NCBI GenBank assembly: GCA_021731815.1
Contig: JAKFWO010000008.1
Coordinates: forward strand, 124,001-188,000
Direction: 5' to 3'
DNA length: 64,000 bases
Source: Hyphomonadaceae bacterium
GTDB taxonomy: Bacteria; Pseudomonadota; Alphaproteobacteria; Caulobacterales; Aquidulcibacteraceae
A model generated the notes under the pieces. That model saw nothing but the letters and a program-made list of their open reading frames with translations. It searched no databases and was not told the DNA's origin. How positions within the stretch are numbered: the stretch's first letter is position 1; the number at the start of each line of letters is the position of its first letter. Shown in pieces: positions 1 through 8,235 of this stretch. A program made the position numbers and the translations under genes.

Positions 1-43
1 CCATTGAAATCTCGGAAGAGACCTCGGTCTCGCTGCGGGCCAA
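1..43 (-). CDS. Possible 5' end of a gene leaving the window (partial)
   Basis: On the minus strand a TTG at 43-41 follows a GGAGGA Shine-Dalgarno at a good distance, and an open frame (M-A-R-S-E-T-E-V-S-S-E-I-S-M) runs off the left edge of the window. Only 14 codons are visible, so no family can be assigned. If real, it is divergent from the phosphohexomutase at 389, and the 345 bp between them is a shared promoter region. The call rests only on the ribosome binding site and open frame. Confidence 0.25.
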   Translation of the reverse strand, partial: MARSETEVSSEISM

Positions 44-105
44 GAAGATTCCTCCACGCGCGTTACAATTCTGTTCCGGACTTGTGTCCCAAACACATGA
101 ACACC

Positions 106-165
106 GGTTACACGGGCACCAATTACACGGGTACCGGTTACACGGGCACCAATTACACGGGTACG
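106..165. repeat. Tandem repeat, 4 x 15 bp
   Basis: Four adjacent 15-bp units alternate between GGTTACACGGGCACC and AATTACACGGGTACC, so the array can also be read as two 30-bp units. It lies in the 345-bp gap upstream of the phosphohexomutase. Read on the plus strand it would encode repeated (N/G)YTGT pentapeptides, but that frame runs into the phosphohexomutase gene and is not credible as a gene. The rest of the 44-388 gap shows nothing recognisable. Confidence 0.9.
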
Positions 166-388
166 ACAGCCCCTGACCTGCGCGTCAGAAGCCCGCGCCA
201 CACATTTGCGTCTGCCCTTTCATCGCGACCAGGGCTATTCCAGCGAACTTGCGGCGCTTGTCTCGCAAGAGTCAAAACAACCTCCGCTGAATATGGCGAT
301 CGGGGCTGCAATTTGCACGGCCAAATTCTGGCACATTTGCATGACGTTTTGCTAGAGCAGCAGCCGAACCGCACCCTTCGAGGCCATC

Positions 389-1915
389 ATGATCCCGCGC
401 TCCGACATTGCCGAAAACTCCTTTGCCTTCGAAACCGAGTCATTGGTGAAGCCGACCGGCTTTCGCGAATATGATGCCCGCTGGGTGCTGATGCGCCATG
501 AAACCAAGGGCAAGACCCATCTCGCGGAGATCAATCTGCTCGGCGTGCAGGCGCTGGGGCGCGGGCTCGGCGCGCTGATCCGCGAAAAAAACGTGCCGCC
601 GCAGATCGTGGTCGCCCATGATTTCCGCGCATATTCCATGGCCGTAAAACAGGCGCTGGTGCTGGGGCTGATGGAAGCCGGGCTCGGGGTCACCGATATC
701 GGCCTTGGCCTGTCGCCGATGGCCTATTTTGCGCAATTTGCGCTTGATATCCCGGCGGTGGCGATGGTGACCGCCAGCCATAATGACAATGGCTGGACCG
801 GGGTCAAAATGGGAATCGACCGGCCCTTGACCTTTGGGCCGGAGGAAATGTCCCGGCTGCGCGACATCGTGCTTTCCGATGCTGCCCCCGCACCGGGCGG
901 TGGCAGCTACCGCAGGATTTCGGGCTTTCGCGAGGATTATCTCGCCGAAATCACCCGGAATGTGAAACTCTCCCGCCCGATCCGGGTGGTGTGCGCCTGC
1001 GGCAATGGCGCGGCGGGGGCCTTTGCCCCCCAGGCCCTGCGCGCCATGGGTGCCGATGTCGTGGAGCTCGATACTGCACTCGACTGGAATTTCCCGCGAT
1101 ATAATCCCAATCCCGAAGATTCCGGAATGCTGCATGCCATGGCGGCAGCGGTCAGGGAATCGGGCGCGGAACTGGCGCTCGGATTCGATGGCGACGGCGA
1201 TCGCTGTGGTGTGGTCGATGACGAAGGCGAGGAGATTTTTGCCGACAAGATGGGCCTGTTGCTGGCCCGCGATCTCGCTCCGGTTCATCCGGGTGCGCTG
1301 TTTCTGGCCGATGTCAAATCCACCGGCCTTTATGCGACCGACCCGGTGCTGGCCGCCCATGGCTGCCGGGTGGAATATTGGAAGACCGGCCATTCTTATA
1401 TGAAGCGGCGTGCGCATGAGACCGGGGCGCTGGCCGCATTCGAAAAATCGGGCCATTATTTTCTCAACGCGCCCTTGGGAAGGGGCTATGACGACGCGCT
1501 GGTGGCAGCGGGTGCGATCCTCCGGATGCTCGACCGGGCGGGCGGGAAAAAGCTCTCCGAATTGCGCAAGGCGCTCGCGCCGGCCTTTACCTCGCTCACC
1601 ATGTCGCCCTTTTGCGCCGATGAGGTCAAATACGAGGTTCTTTCCCGTATTGAAGAGGAATATCAACAGCTTGCTGATGCAGGCGGCGAGATCCTCGGCC
1701 GGCGGATCGTGGCTGTCAACCGGGTCAATGGCGTGCGGCTCGGCCTGTCGGATGGCTCCTTCGTGCTGGTCCGGGCCTCGTCCAACAAGCCGGAACTCGT
1801 GGTGGTGGTCGAGAGCATGCAAAGCGCGGAGGACATGCGTGCATTGTTTCATGGCGAGGTGAAGCCGCGACTTGCCCGATATCCGGAGATCGGGTCCTAT
1901 AATCAGGAAATTTGA
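389..1915 (+). CDS. Phosphomannomutase/phosphoglucomutase (alpha-D-phosphohexomutase)
   Basis: This 508-residue cytoplasmic enzyme interconverts hexose 1- and 6-phosphates, feeding nucleotide-sugar synthesis. The catalytic phosphoserine loop TASHNDNGWTG carries Ser130. The magnesium loop GFDGDGDR has Asp267, Asp269 and Asp271. The sugar-binding loop is EKSGHYF (family usual GEMSGHYF), and a C-terminal RASSNKPEL phosphate-binding segment is present. Length and domain order match the bacterial AlgC/PMM-PGM family. The ATG at 389 gives the family's usual N-terminus, although the ribosome site is weak. It stands alone, with a tandem repeat upstream and a lipoprotein gene downstream. Whether mannose or glucose phosphate is preferred cannot be told from sequence, so no symbol is given. 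Confidence 0.93.
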   Translation: MIPRSDIAENSFAFETESLVKPTGFREYDARWVLMRHETKGKTHLAEINLLGVQALGRGLGALIREKNVPPQIVVAHDFRAYSMAVKQALVLGLMEAGLGVTDIGLGLSPMAYFAQFALDIPAVAMVTASHNDNGWTGVKMGIDRPLTFGPEEMSRLRDIVLSDAAPAPGGGSYRRISGFREDYLAEITRNVKLSRPIRVVCACGNGAAGAFAPQALRAMGADVVELDTALDWNFPRYNPNPEDSGMLHAMAAAVRESGAELALGFDGDGDRCGVVDDEGEEIFADKMGLLLARDLAPVHPGALFLADVKSTGLYATDPVLAAHGCRVEYWKTGHSYMKRRAHETGALAAFEKSGHYFLNAPLGRGYDDALVAAGAILRMLDRAGGKKLSELRKALAPAFTSLTMSPFCADEVKYEVLSRIEEEYQQLADAGGEILGRRIVAVNRVNGVRLGLSDGSFVLVRASSNKPELVVVVESMQSAEDMRALFHGEVKPRLARYPEIGSYNQEI

Positions 1916-1960
1916 TCGAATTCGATTGCATATATCGAACATTTGTCGAACATAGCATGT

Positions 1961-1991
1961 CCGAATCAGCTTTACACTGTTCCTGATTCGG
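1961..1991. promoter_or_regulatory. Inverted repeat between phosphohexomutase and lipoprotein genes
   Basis: Perfect 9-bp arms CCGAATCAG and CTGATTCGG (1961-1969 and 1983-1991) flank a 13-nt spacer. No T-run follows, so it is a poor intrinsic terminator. The spacer contains a TTTACA sequence that could be a -35 element for the lipoprotein gene starting at 2034. An operator role is possible but not shown. Confidence 0.35.
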
Positions 1992-2033
1992 TCCAAATTC
2001 GTGCAATGGTCGCACGAGGCCAGGCGAGATCGC

Positions 2034-2519
2034 ATGATGGACAACAGAGTATGGTTCTGCGTGCTGGCGATCGCAGCAATTTTGCCGGTGACCGGATGTC
2101 GAAAGGCTGAAACCGTGACCAATCCCCCGGTGCCTTCAGAATCTCCGGCATCTCCGGACGCCCCGGCCGCGCCAGAGCCCCTCTCCCCGGCCCGGTTCGA
2201 GGGAAAATGGAACATCCTGACCCTCGACGGGGCTTCCTTGCGCCGCTTCTCCGAGGCCGATCCCGCGCCCGGAATCGTTTTCGACCAGGGCCGGGTCAGC
2301 ACCTATACGGGCTGCAATTCGGGCGGCAATGACATTGAATGGTCGGCGCGCGGCTTCAAGGCAACAGGCCTCCTTGTGAGTACCCAGATTGGATGCGGCG
2401 AACTGACAGAACAAGAGGGTGTAATCTATGCGATCCTGCAAGGGGCGACAATCGAGCTTGCGAACAATGTCCTCACCTTGCGCTCGACCGACCATGTCAT
2501 GACACTGACCCGCCCTTGA
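2034..2519 (+). CDS. META-domain (HslJ-like) lipoprotein
   Basis: The product is predicted to be exported and lipid-anchored. A hydrophobic stretch (VWFCVLAIAAILPVTGC) ends in a lipobox with Cys near residue 21. A Pro/Ala-rich linker of about 35 residues follows, then a META domain starting at FEGKWNILTLDG. The conserved YTGCNSGGN turn and a late Cys (QIGCG) fit HslJ/META proteins, whose role is poorly known and often linked to stress or envelope homeostasis. The start is one of two adjacent ATGs (2034 or 2037) preceded by AGGCGAG. An upstream in-frame start near 2001 would spoil the signal peptide. It ends 33 bp from the convergent alpha-galactosidase gene. Confidence 0.8.
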   Translation: MMDNRVWFCVLAIAAILPVTGCRKAETVTNPPVPSESPASPDAPAAPEPLSPARFEGKWNILTLDGASLRRFSEADPAPGIVFDQGRVSTYTGCNSGGNDIEWSARGFKATGLLVSTQIGCGELTEQEGVIYAILQGATIELANNVLTLRSTDHVMTLTRP

Positions 2520-2552
2520 AGGACGGGCCCGGGGCGGGCACCAGGCTCGGTG

Positions 2553-4703
2553 TCAGCGCGTGGTGGCAGCTTGTCGCTCCAGATGGGCGATGAACCCCGA
2601 TTGCGGCGCAAGACGTGGCAATTGCAGGCCGATATGCATGAGCGACGCGCCATCTGCCAGAATTCCGGACCGGAATGCTGCGAGGGCCGGCCCTGCGGCT
2701 TGGCCACCCGACCCCGGCCAGACGAGAGAAAGGCAATAGTGCGCCTCGGGATCAAGCCCTTCCAGCCGCAGGCGCCCCGGCAGGCCCGCCACCTGTTCGC
2801 GCAGCAGAAAATGGAAAACCAGGGCCTCCGCGCCATCTCCCGCCCACATCATGAAGCTGTGCTCATGGTCGGGCGATGGCAGATCATGACGCCGGCCGTG
2901 ATGCAGCAGGACACGAAAGCGCTTGTGCAGGGCAATGCCGGCAGCCAGTTCGCGGGTCTCGTCGGGCCCAAGGGCGCGCAGATCGGCCTCCACCCCGAAA
3001 TGCCCGCCAAGCGCGCTCGCCACCCGAAGTCCCATGGACAGCGTCCGGCCGGTGATATGGCAGGAAGCGGGGCCGACATGCGCACCCATCAGCTCGGGCG
3101 GAAAGAACAGCGAGAATCCGCGCTGGATCTCAAGGCGGTCGAGCGCGTCATTGCTGTCCGAGGTCCAGACCCGGTCGGTAAGCGCGAGAATGCCGAAATC
3201 GGCCCGTCCCCCGCCCGAGGCGCAGGTTTCAATTTCGACCGTCGGGAAGGCCGCGCGCAGGCGCGCCAGCAATTCATAAAGGCCCAGCACATGGGCACGC
3301 GCGCCGGGGCGTCCATCGGAATTACCGGGATGGCTGAGCTCGCGATTCATGTCCCATTTGAGATAATCGATCGCATGGGCGTCCAGCAAAGCGGAAATCT
3401 GCGCAAAGATGTGGTCCCGGATTTCGGCGCGGCCAAAATCCAGCACCAATTGATGGCGAAATTCGAGCTGCGGATTGGGCGGTGCGGCCAGCACCCAATC
3501 GGGATGAGCGCGATATAGATCGCTGTCGGGATTGACCATTTCGGGTTCGACCCACAGGCCGAATTCCATGCCGAGCGCCTTGACATGGGCGATCAGGGGG
3601 CCGAGCCCTTCGGGGAAGATCGAAGGGTCCACCTGCCAGTCCCCGAGCCCGGCGCGATCGGAGCGGCGGTTGAGAAACCAGCCGTCATCGAGCACGAAAC
3701 GCTCGATTCCGAGGGCGGCCGCGCGTTTGGCAAGATCCATCAGCATCGCACGATCATGCCGGAAATAAACCGCCTCCCAGGTGTTGTAATGCACGGGACG
3801 GGGTTTTGCCCGCAATCGGGAATGAACGGGACGGGCGCGGAGATGGCCATGAAAACAGGCGCGAATCCCGTTCTGCCCGCGATCGCTCCAGGCGGCAAAC
3901 AGGGTGGGCGTGCGGTAATGGGCCCCGGGTGCCAGTTTCATCTCGCCCGGGAACCATAATTCGCCCATTTGCAAGCTCGCGCGGCCATCGGCGAGGGTCT
4001 CGATTGCGAGCCGATGATTGCCACTCCAGCCCAGATGCAGGCCGATGACTTCCCGCCCGTCGGCGCTTTCGAGCAGGAAGCCGGGAAACGCATCATGGGA
4101 AGTCCGGCCCCGCCGGTTCTCGCGCGACCAGATACCGGGCGGGCGCGCAAAGCGCGATCGCTGGAATTCCAGAGCCCAGCGCCCCTCAAAAGCGACGATA
4201 AAGTCGAGCCAGGGCGGAATCGGCAGAACGGGAGCCGCACACCATTCCAGCGCAAGGGATGTGGTGCCGTGATTGATGATTTCGGTGGCGGCCTCCAGCA
4301 CGTCGCCGACGGGGTCGAGCCGCAAATGATGCACGAGCCCGATGCCACTATGGGGATCATTGCTCCCGAGCCGCACGCCGCCGGGGCCGGAGCGCTGCAC
4401 GGATTCGAGCCGTGCCGCACTCGCCCAATCCCGCCCGTCGCGATGGACCCAAAGCCCCGGCCGCCCGGGAAAGCCCTGTCCAGGCTGCGGCGTGAGCGTC
4501 AGGGGAGCCTCGATGGCCGGCGCGCCGGGGGCTTCTTCCCGGGCCGTCAATTGCGCGAGCATGGCGGGATCCGTCGCTTCCGGCAGGCGCGCCCCCCAAT
4601 GCAGCACGCGTGGCCCGCTCGCCTCGAGCCCCAGCACGAGCGTGGTCCGCGCCCCGTCCAGACGCAGAAAACCGGGAACGGGAATGGGTGAATCGTGGAC
4701 CAT
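2553..4703 (-). CDS. Alpha-galactosidase, GH36
   Basis: The 716-residue enzyme would release terminal alpha-galactose from melibiose, raffinose or similar oligosaccharides. An N-terminal beta-sandwich region of about 300 residues precedes the TIM barrel. The barrel holds FVLDDGWF (near 337-343), GLWVEPEMVNPDSD (near 382), the nucleophile Asp451 in YLKWDMNR, CASGGGR (near 494) and the acid/base Asp516 in WTSDSNDA. These are the classic GH36 motifs and all key residues are present. No signal peptide is seen, so it probably acts in the cytoplasm on imported sugar. It is divergent from the GH42 gene across a 182-bp region, which suggests joint control. Confidence 0.95.
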   Translation of the reverse strand: MVHDSPIPVPGFLRLDGARTTLVLGLEASGPRVLHWGARLPEATDPAMLAQLTAREEAPGAPAIEAPLTLTPQPGQGFPGRPGLWVHRDGRDWASAARLESVQRSGPGGVRLGSNDPHSGIGLVHHLRLDPVGDVLEAATEIINHGTTSLALEWCAAPVLPIPPWLDFIVAFEGRWALEFQRSRFARPPGIWSRENRRGRTSHDAFPGFLLESADGREVIGLHLGWSGNHRLAIETLADGRASLQMGELWFPGEMKLAPGAHYRTPTLFAAWSDRGQNGIRACFHGHLRARPVHSRLRAKPRPVHYNTWEAVYFRHDRAMLMDLAKRAAALGIERFVLDDGWFLNRRSDRAGLGDWQVDPSIFPEGLGPLIAHVKALGMEFGLWVEPEMVNPDSDLYRAHPDWVLAAPPNPQLEFRHQLVLDFGRAEIRDHIFAQISALLDAHAIDYLKWDMNRELSHPGNSDGRPGARAHVLGLYELLARLRAAFPTVEIETCASGGGRADFGILALTDRVWTSDSNDALDRLEIQRGFSLFFPPELMGAHVGPASCHITGRTLSMGLRVASALGGHFGVEADLRALGPDETRELAAGIALHKRFRVLLHHGRRHDLPSPDHEHSFMMWAGDGAEALVFHFLLREQVAGLPGRLRLEGLDPEAHYCLSLVWPGSGGQAAGPALAAFRSGILADGASLMHIGLQLPRLAPQSGFIAHLERQAATTR

Positions 4704-4707
4704 TGGT

Positions 4708-4735
4708 TTGACGGAGCCTGTCTATCCGATACATG
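4708..4735 (+). promoter_or_regulatory. Candidate promoter for the beta-galactosidase operon
   Basis: TTGACG (4708-4713) is followed after 16 bp by TACATG (4730-4735), a plausible sigma-70-type promoter pointing to the GH42 gene. It lies in the divergent region shared with the GH36 gene. The match in the -10 box is only partial. Confidence 0.35.
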
Positions 4736-4778
4736 ATGCGCAAAGAAGGGTGTGGCTGTCGAGCCTGCGCCCGGTAGA

Positions 4779-4794
4779 AGCACCATCCGGTGCT
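4779..4794. promoter_or_regulatory. Candidate operator, inverted repeat
   Basis: AGCACC and GGTGCT arms (6 bp each, perfect) are separated by 4 bp. The repeat sits downstream of the candidate promoter, between the two divergent glycosidase genes. Size and place fit a repressor site, but no regulator gene is encoded in this cluster. Confidence 0.35.
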
Positions 4795-4885
4795 CTCGCT
4801 CTTTGAACAACGCACAAGGGTCTCGCCCCGTCCGAACCAATCCGGTTGGCGGGGGAGAAAGGCCCGGGACCGGGGGAGGGATGCG

Positions 4886-6853
4886 GTGCTCGGTGTCTGC
4901 TATTACCCCGAACATTGGCCGCAGGAATGGTGGGCGAGCGATGCGCAGCGCATGCGCGCGCTCGGGCTCACTTATGTCCGGATCGGTGAATTCGCCTGGA
5001 GCCGGCTCGAACCCGAACCGGGGCTCTATGCATTTGAATGGTTCGATCAGGCGATCGAGACCCTCGCGGCTGCCGGCCTGAAAATTGTGATCGGCACGCC
5101 GACCGCCACGCCGCCGAAATGGCTGGTCGATCTCTTTCCTGAAATCCTGCCGGTGGATCCCGTGACCGGGCGGGTGCGGGGCTTTGGGTCCCGCCGGCAT
5201 TATGATTTCTCAAGCGCGGATTTTCGCCGTGAAGCCCTGCGCATCACCACCGCACTTGCCGATCGCTATGGCAGGCATCCGGGAATTGTCGGCTGGCAGA
5301 CCGACAACGAATTATGCTGCCATGACACGGCGCTGAGCGCCTCCCCCGCCGCCCGCACCGGCTTCCAGGCGTGGTGCCGCGCGCGATATGGCACGATCGG
5401 GGCCCTGAACGCGGCCTGGGGCAACGTCTTCTGGTCGATGGAATATCGCAGTTTCGACGAGATCGAATTGCCGGTCGGGGCGGTGACCGAAACCTCGCCC
5501 TCCCATCGCCTCGCCTTTCGGCGTTATGCGTCCTCAGCGGTGACCGGCTTTCACGATGCCATGGTGGCAGCCATCCGCGCGCGCGCGCCGGGCCATTTCG
5601 TCACCCATAATTTCATCCCCATGCACGAAACCGGGGTCGACAATCACGCGCTCGCCGCGCCGCTGGATTTCGCGAGCTATGACAATTATCCGCTCGGGCG
5701 CACCGATCTGCTGATGGCCGACCGCCCGGCCGCCGAGTTTCTGCCTGTCATGCGGACCGGTCATCCCGATATGGGGGCGTTTTTTTTCGACCAGACCCGC
5801 GGCCTGTCGCGGCAGCCGTTCTGGGTCATGGAACAACAGCCCGGACCGGTGAACTGGGCCAATCACAATCCGCGTCCGGCACCGGGGATGGTGCGGCTGT
5901 GGTCGCTTGAAGCCTTCGCCCATGGGGCAGGCTGCGTCAGTTTTTTCCGCTGGCGGCAGGCCCCTTTCGGGCAGGAACAAATGCATGCCGGCCTGCTGCG
6001 GCCCGACAACAGCGAAGCCGAGGCCTGGCCCGAGATCGTGGCCCTGGCGCGCGAGATCGCCACGCTCGACCCCGCCACCCTGCCCGTCCGCCCGGCCCGC
6101 ATCGCCATCATGGTCGATGTCGAGGGTCAATGGCTCGGCGAGATCGAGCGTCAGGCCCGCAGCTATGATTATACCAGCGTGATTTTCGCCTATTATCAGG
6201 CGGCGCGCGCTCTGGGGCTCGATGTGGATTTCATCGGACCATCCGACGATTACATCGGCCATGACATCATCCTTGCCCCCGGCTGGGTATCGCCGCGCCC
6301 GGCGGATGTCGAGCGCCTCGCCGCCAGCGGGGCGCTTGTGGTGCTCGGCCCGCGCGCCGGGGCCAAGACCCCGGAATTCACCTTGCCCGATGGCCTTGCA
6401 CCGGGACCCTTGCGGGCGCTGATTCCCCTGCGCATCACCAGCGTGGAAACCCTGCGGCCCGATTGCCCGGGAATTCTGCACTGGAACAATGCGCAATTTC
6501 CCGCGACCATCTGGCGCGAATATCCCGAACCCCCGGGGCCCGATATCGCTGTCATCGGCCGCTATGAGGATGGCGCGCCCGCCATATTGCGCCATGGCGA
6601 TGTCATCTATGTCGGCACCTTGTCGGATCCGCATTTTCTGCGCAGCCAGCTCGAAAGCCTGTGCGCGGAGCGGGGGATAGTGACCCGCCACCTGCCCGAG
6701 GGGCTGCGGCTGCGCCGCCGCGGCGCATTGTGCTGGGCGTTCAATTATTCGGCAGCGATTCAGACCGCCCCGGCCCCTGCCGGTACGGAATTCGTGCTCG
6801 GCGGCCCGGAAATTCCGGCGCGCGGCGTGGCCATCTGGCGGGAGGAAACATGA
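4886..6853 (+). CDS. Beta-galactosidase, GH42
   Basis: This 655-residue enzyme hydrolyses terminal beta-galactosides. The GTG at 4886 is chosen because GGGAGGG lies just upstream and the protein then begins (M)LGVCYYPEHWP, the usual GH42 N-terminus; the frame stays open upstream to an ATG at 4790 but with no family similarity. The catalytic acid/base is Glu142 in TDNELCC and the nucleophile is Glu316 in WVMEQQPG. After the barrel (to about residue 390) come the Rossmann-like trimerisation domain (about 400-600) and a small C-terminal domain. No signal peptide is present. The stop overlaps the start of the next gene by 4 bp (ATGA), so the two are translationally coupled. Confidence 0.94.
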   Translation: MLGVCYYPEHWPQEWWASDAQRMRALGLTYVRIGEFAWSRLEPEPGLYAFEWFDQAIETLAAAGLKIVIGTPTATPPKWLVDLFPEILPVDPVTGRVRGFGSRRHYDFSSADFRREALRITTALADRYGRHPGIVGWQTDNELCCHDTALSASPAARTGFQAWCRARYGTIGALNAAWGNVFWSMEYRSFDEIELPVGAVTETSPSHRLAFRRYASSAVTGFHDAMVAAIRARAPGHFVTHNFIPMHETGVDNHALAAPLDFASYDNYPLGRTDLLMADRPAAEFLPVMRTGHPDMGAFFFDQTRGLSRQPFWVMEQQPGPVNWANHNPRPAPGMVRLWSLEAFAHGAGCVSFFRWRQAPFGQEQMHAGLLRPDNSEAEAWPEIVALAREIATLDPATLPVRPARIAIMVDVEGQWLGEIERQARSYDYTSVIFAYYQAARALGLDVDFIGPSDDYIGHDIILAPGWVSPRPADVERLAASGALVVLGPRAGAKTPEFTLPDGLAPGPLRALIPLRITSVETLRPDCPGILHWNNAQFPATIWREYPEPPGPDIAVIGRYEDGAPAILRHGDVIYVGTLSDPHFLRSQLESLCAERGIVTRHLPEGLRLRRRGALCWAFNYSAAIQTAPAPAGTEFVLGGPEIPARGVAIWREET

Positions 6854-8178
6854 AACGCTTCTGGCAAGCCCTGGGCCTGGTGCTGATCGCCCTGTTCGCC
6901 GGTCCGGGAACCGGATTCGCCGCGCCCGTCGATGTTCCGGCTTTGGGAGCGGCGGGGCCACATGCCGTCGGCCTGCGCCGCGTGGAACTGACCGAGCCCG
7001 ACCGTTTCGCGCTCTCCGAGTGGGCGGGTGCCGGACCGATCCCGCGCGGGCCCCGCCGCCTGCCGCTCGAGATCTGGTACCCGGCCGCGCCCGGCCAGAG
7101 CGCAAAATCGCCCGCGGCCGTCTATGTCTTTCCCGCGCTGTCTCCCGGCGACAGTCCCGCCCGCTATTCCGGCCGCGCCACGCGCGAGGCGACGCCCGTC
7201 AGGGGCATGAAATTTCCGCTGGTCGTCCTGTCGCATGGCTATCGGAACTGGCCGAGCCTGTTCAGCCATCTGGCCGAACATCTCGCCTCTCATGGCTATG
7301 TCGTGGCGGTAATCGAGCACGGGGATCCCCCGGAACAGGGGGAGCGTTCGCCGCTTCTGAGCTTTGCCGCGGTGGTCGCTTCGCGTTCGGCCGATCAGCG
7401 ATTTGTTCTGGACGAACTCGCCCGCCGCCCGCCGGCGGGGCTGGAAGCGCTCTATGACGGCGGCAATGCCGCCTTGCTGGGCTATTCCATGGGTGGTTTC
7501 GGGGCGCTCGCGACACTCGGTGCGGGCTATGATCCGGCCAGCGCGCTTGCGAAAGCCATGCCGGCCGATCTGATTGGCCCGTTCCTCGAAGGCGGGATCG
7601 CCCAGAGCAAGGGACCGCCGGCCAATGTCCGGGCGCTGGTTGCCTTTGCCCCATGGGGCGGTGCGCCGCCTCTGCGCGCCTGGCGGCCGGAGGCGCTGGC
7701 GCGGATTACGGTGCCTGCATTGCTGGTGGCCGGCGATCAGGACGATGTGTCGGGCTATGCCGAGGGCGTGCGCTGGATTTTCGACAGCATGACCGGCTCG
7801 GGACGCCATTTACTGGTCTATCAAAGCGCGCGCCACAATCTGCCGGTCGATCCGGTGCCCGATCCCCTTGCGCAGCGTTTCGACTATATCGAGCGTTTCG
7901 GCGAACCCGTGTGGCGGCGCGACCGCATGCTGGCGATCAATGCCCATTTCGTCACGGCCTTTCTCAATGCCGGGCTCAAGGGCGACGGAAGTGCCGCGGC
8001 GTTCATGGCCGTACCGGTTCCGGTCGCCGCCCAGGGGTCGTGGTCGCTCGCGGCAGGTGTCAATGCCGGTGCAATTCTCGCCACGCCCACCGATCCCGCC
8101 AGCGCCGGATATTGGCCGGGCTTTCAACGGCGCTGGGCGATCGGCCTCGAACTGCATCACCGCAAGCCCCCCGGGTAA
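6850..8178 (+). CDS. Exported alpha/beta hydrolase (dienelactone hydrolase-like)
   Basis: The 442-residue protein starts with a Sec signal peptide (hydrophobic core ALGLVLIALFAG, cleavage near AAP at 24-26). An alpha/beta hydrolase fold follows with VVLSHGY (near 125-131, oxyanion region), the nucleophile elbow GYSMGG with Ser213, a likely acid in VAGDQDD, and a likely catalytic His in QSARHNLP. The family includes esterases, lipases and PAF-acetylhydrolase-like enzymes, and the substrate is not readable from sequence. Its 4-bp overlap with the GH42 gene and the transporter gene 57 bp downstream suggest it removes acyl groups from a glycoside before or during uptake. That role is inferred from context. 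Confidence 0.8.
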   Translation: MKRFWQALGLVLIALFAGPGTGFAAPVDVPALGAAGPHAVGLRRVELTEPDRFALSEWAGAGPIPRGPRRLPLEIWYPAAPGQSAKSPAAVYVFPALSPGDSPARYSGRATREATPVRGMKFPLVVLSHGYRNWPSLFSHLAEHLASHGYVVAVIEHGDPPEQGERSPLLSFAAVVASRSADQRFVLDELARRPPAGLEALYDGGNAALLGYSMGGFGALATLGAGYDPASALAKAMPADLIGPFLEGGIAQSKGPPANVRALVAFAPWGGAPPLRAWRPEALARITVPALLVAGDQDDVSGYAEGVRWIFDSMTGSGRHLLVYQSARHNLPVDPVPDPLAQRFDYIERFGEPVWRRDRMLAINAHFVTAFLNAGLKGDGSAAAFMAVPVPVAAQGSWSLAAGVNAGAILATPTDPASAGYWPGFQRRWAIGLELHHRKPPG

Positions 8179-8235
8179 ATACTTCCCCGGAAAATTTCAG
8201 CATTTCCCTGAATCCCATCGGCGACCGAGGCATCA

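Noticed and set aside
440-2302. Long open frame of 620 codons on the minus strand
   Set aside because: It is the antisense of the phosphohexomutase gene, whose catalytic motifs are clear. High GC content makes long antisense frames common here.
5534-7105. Open frame of 523 codons on the minus strand
   Set aside because: Antisense of the beta-galactosidase gene; no domain motif and Arg/Gly/Ala-rich composition.
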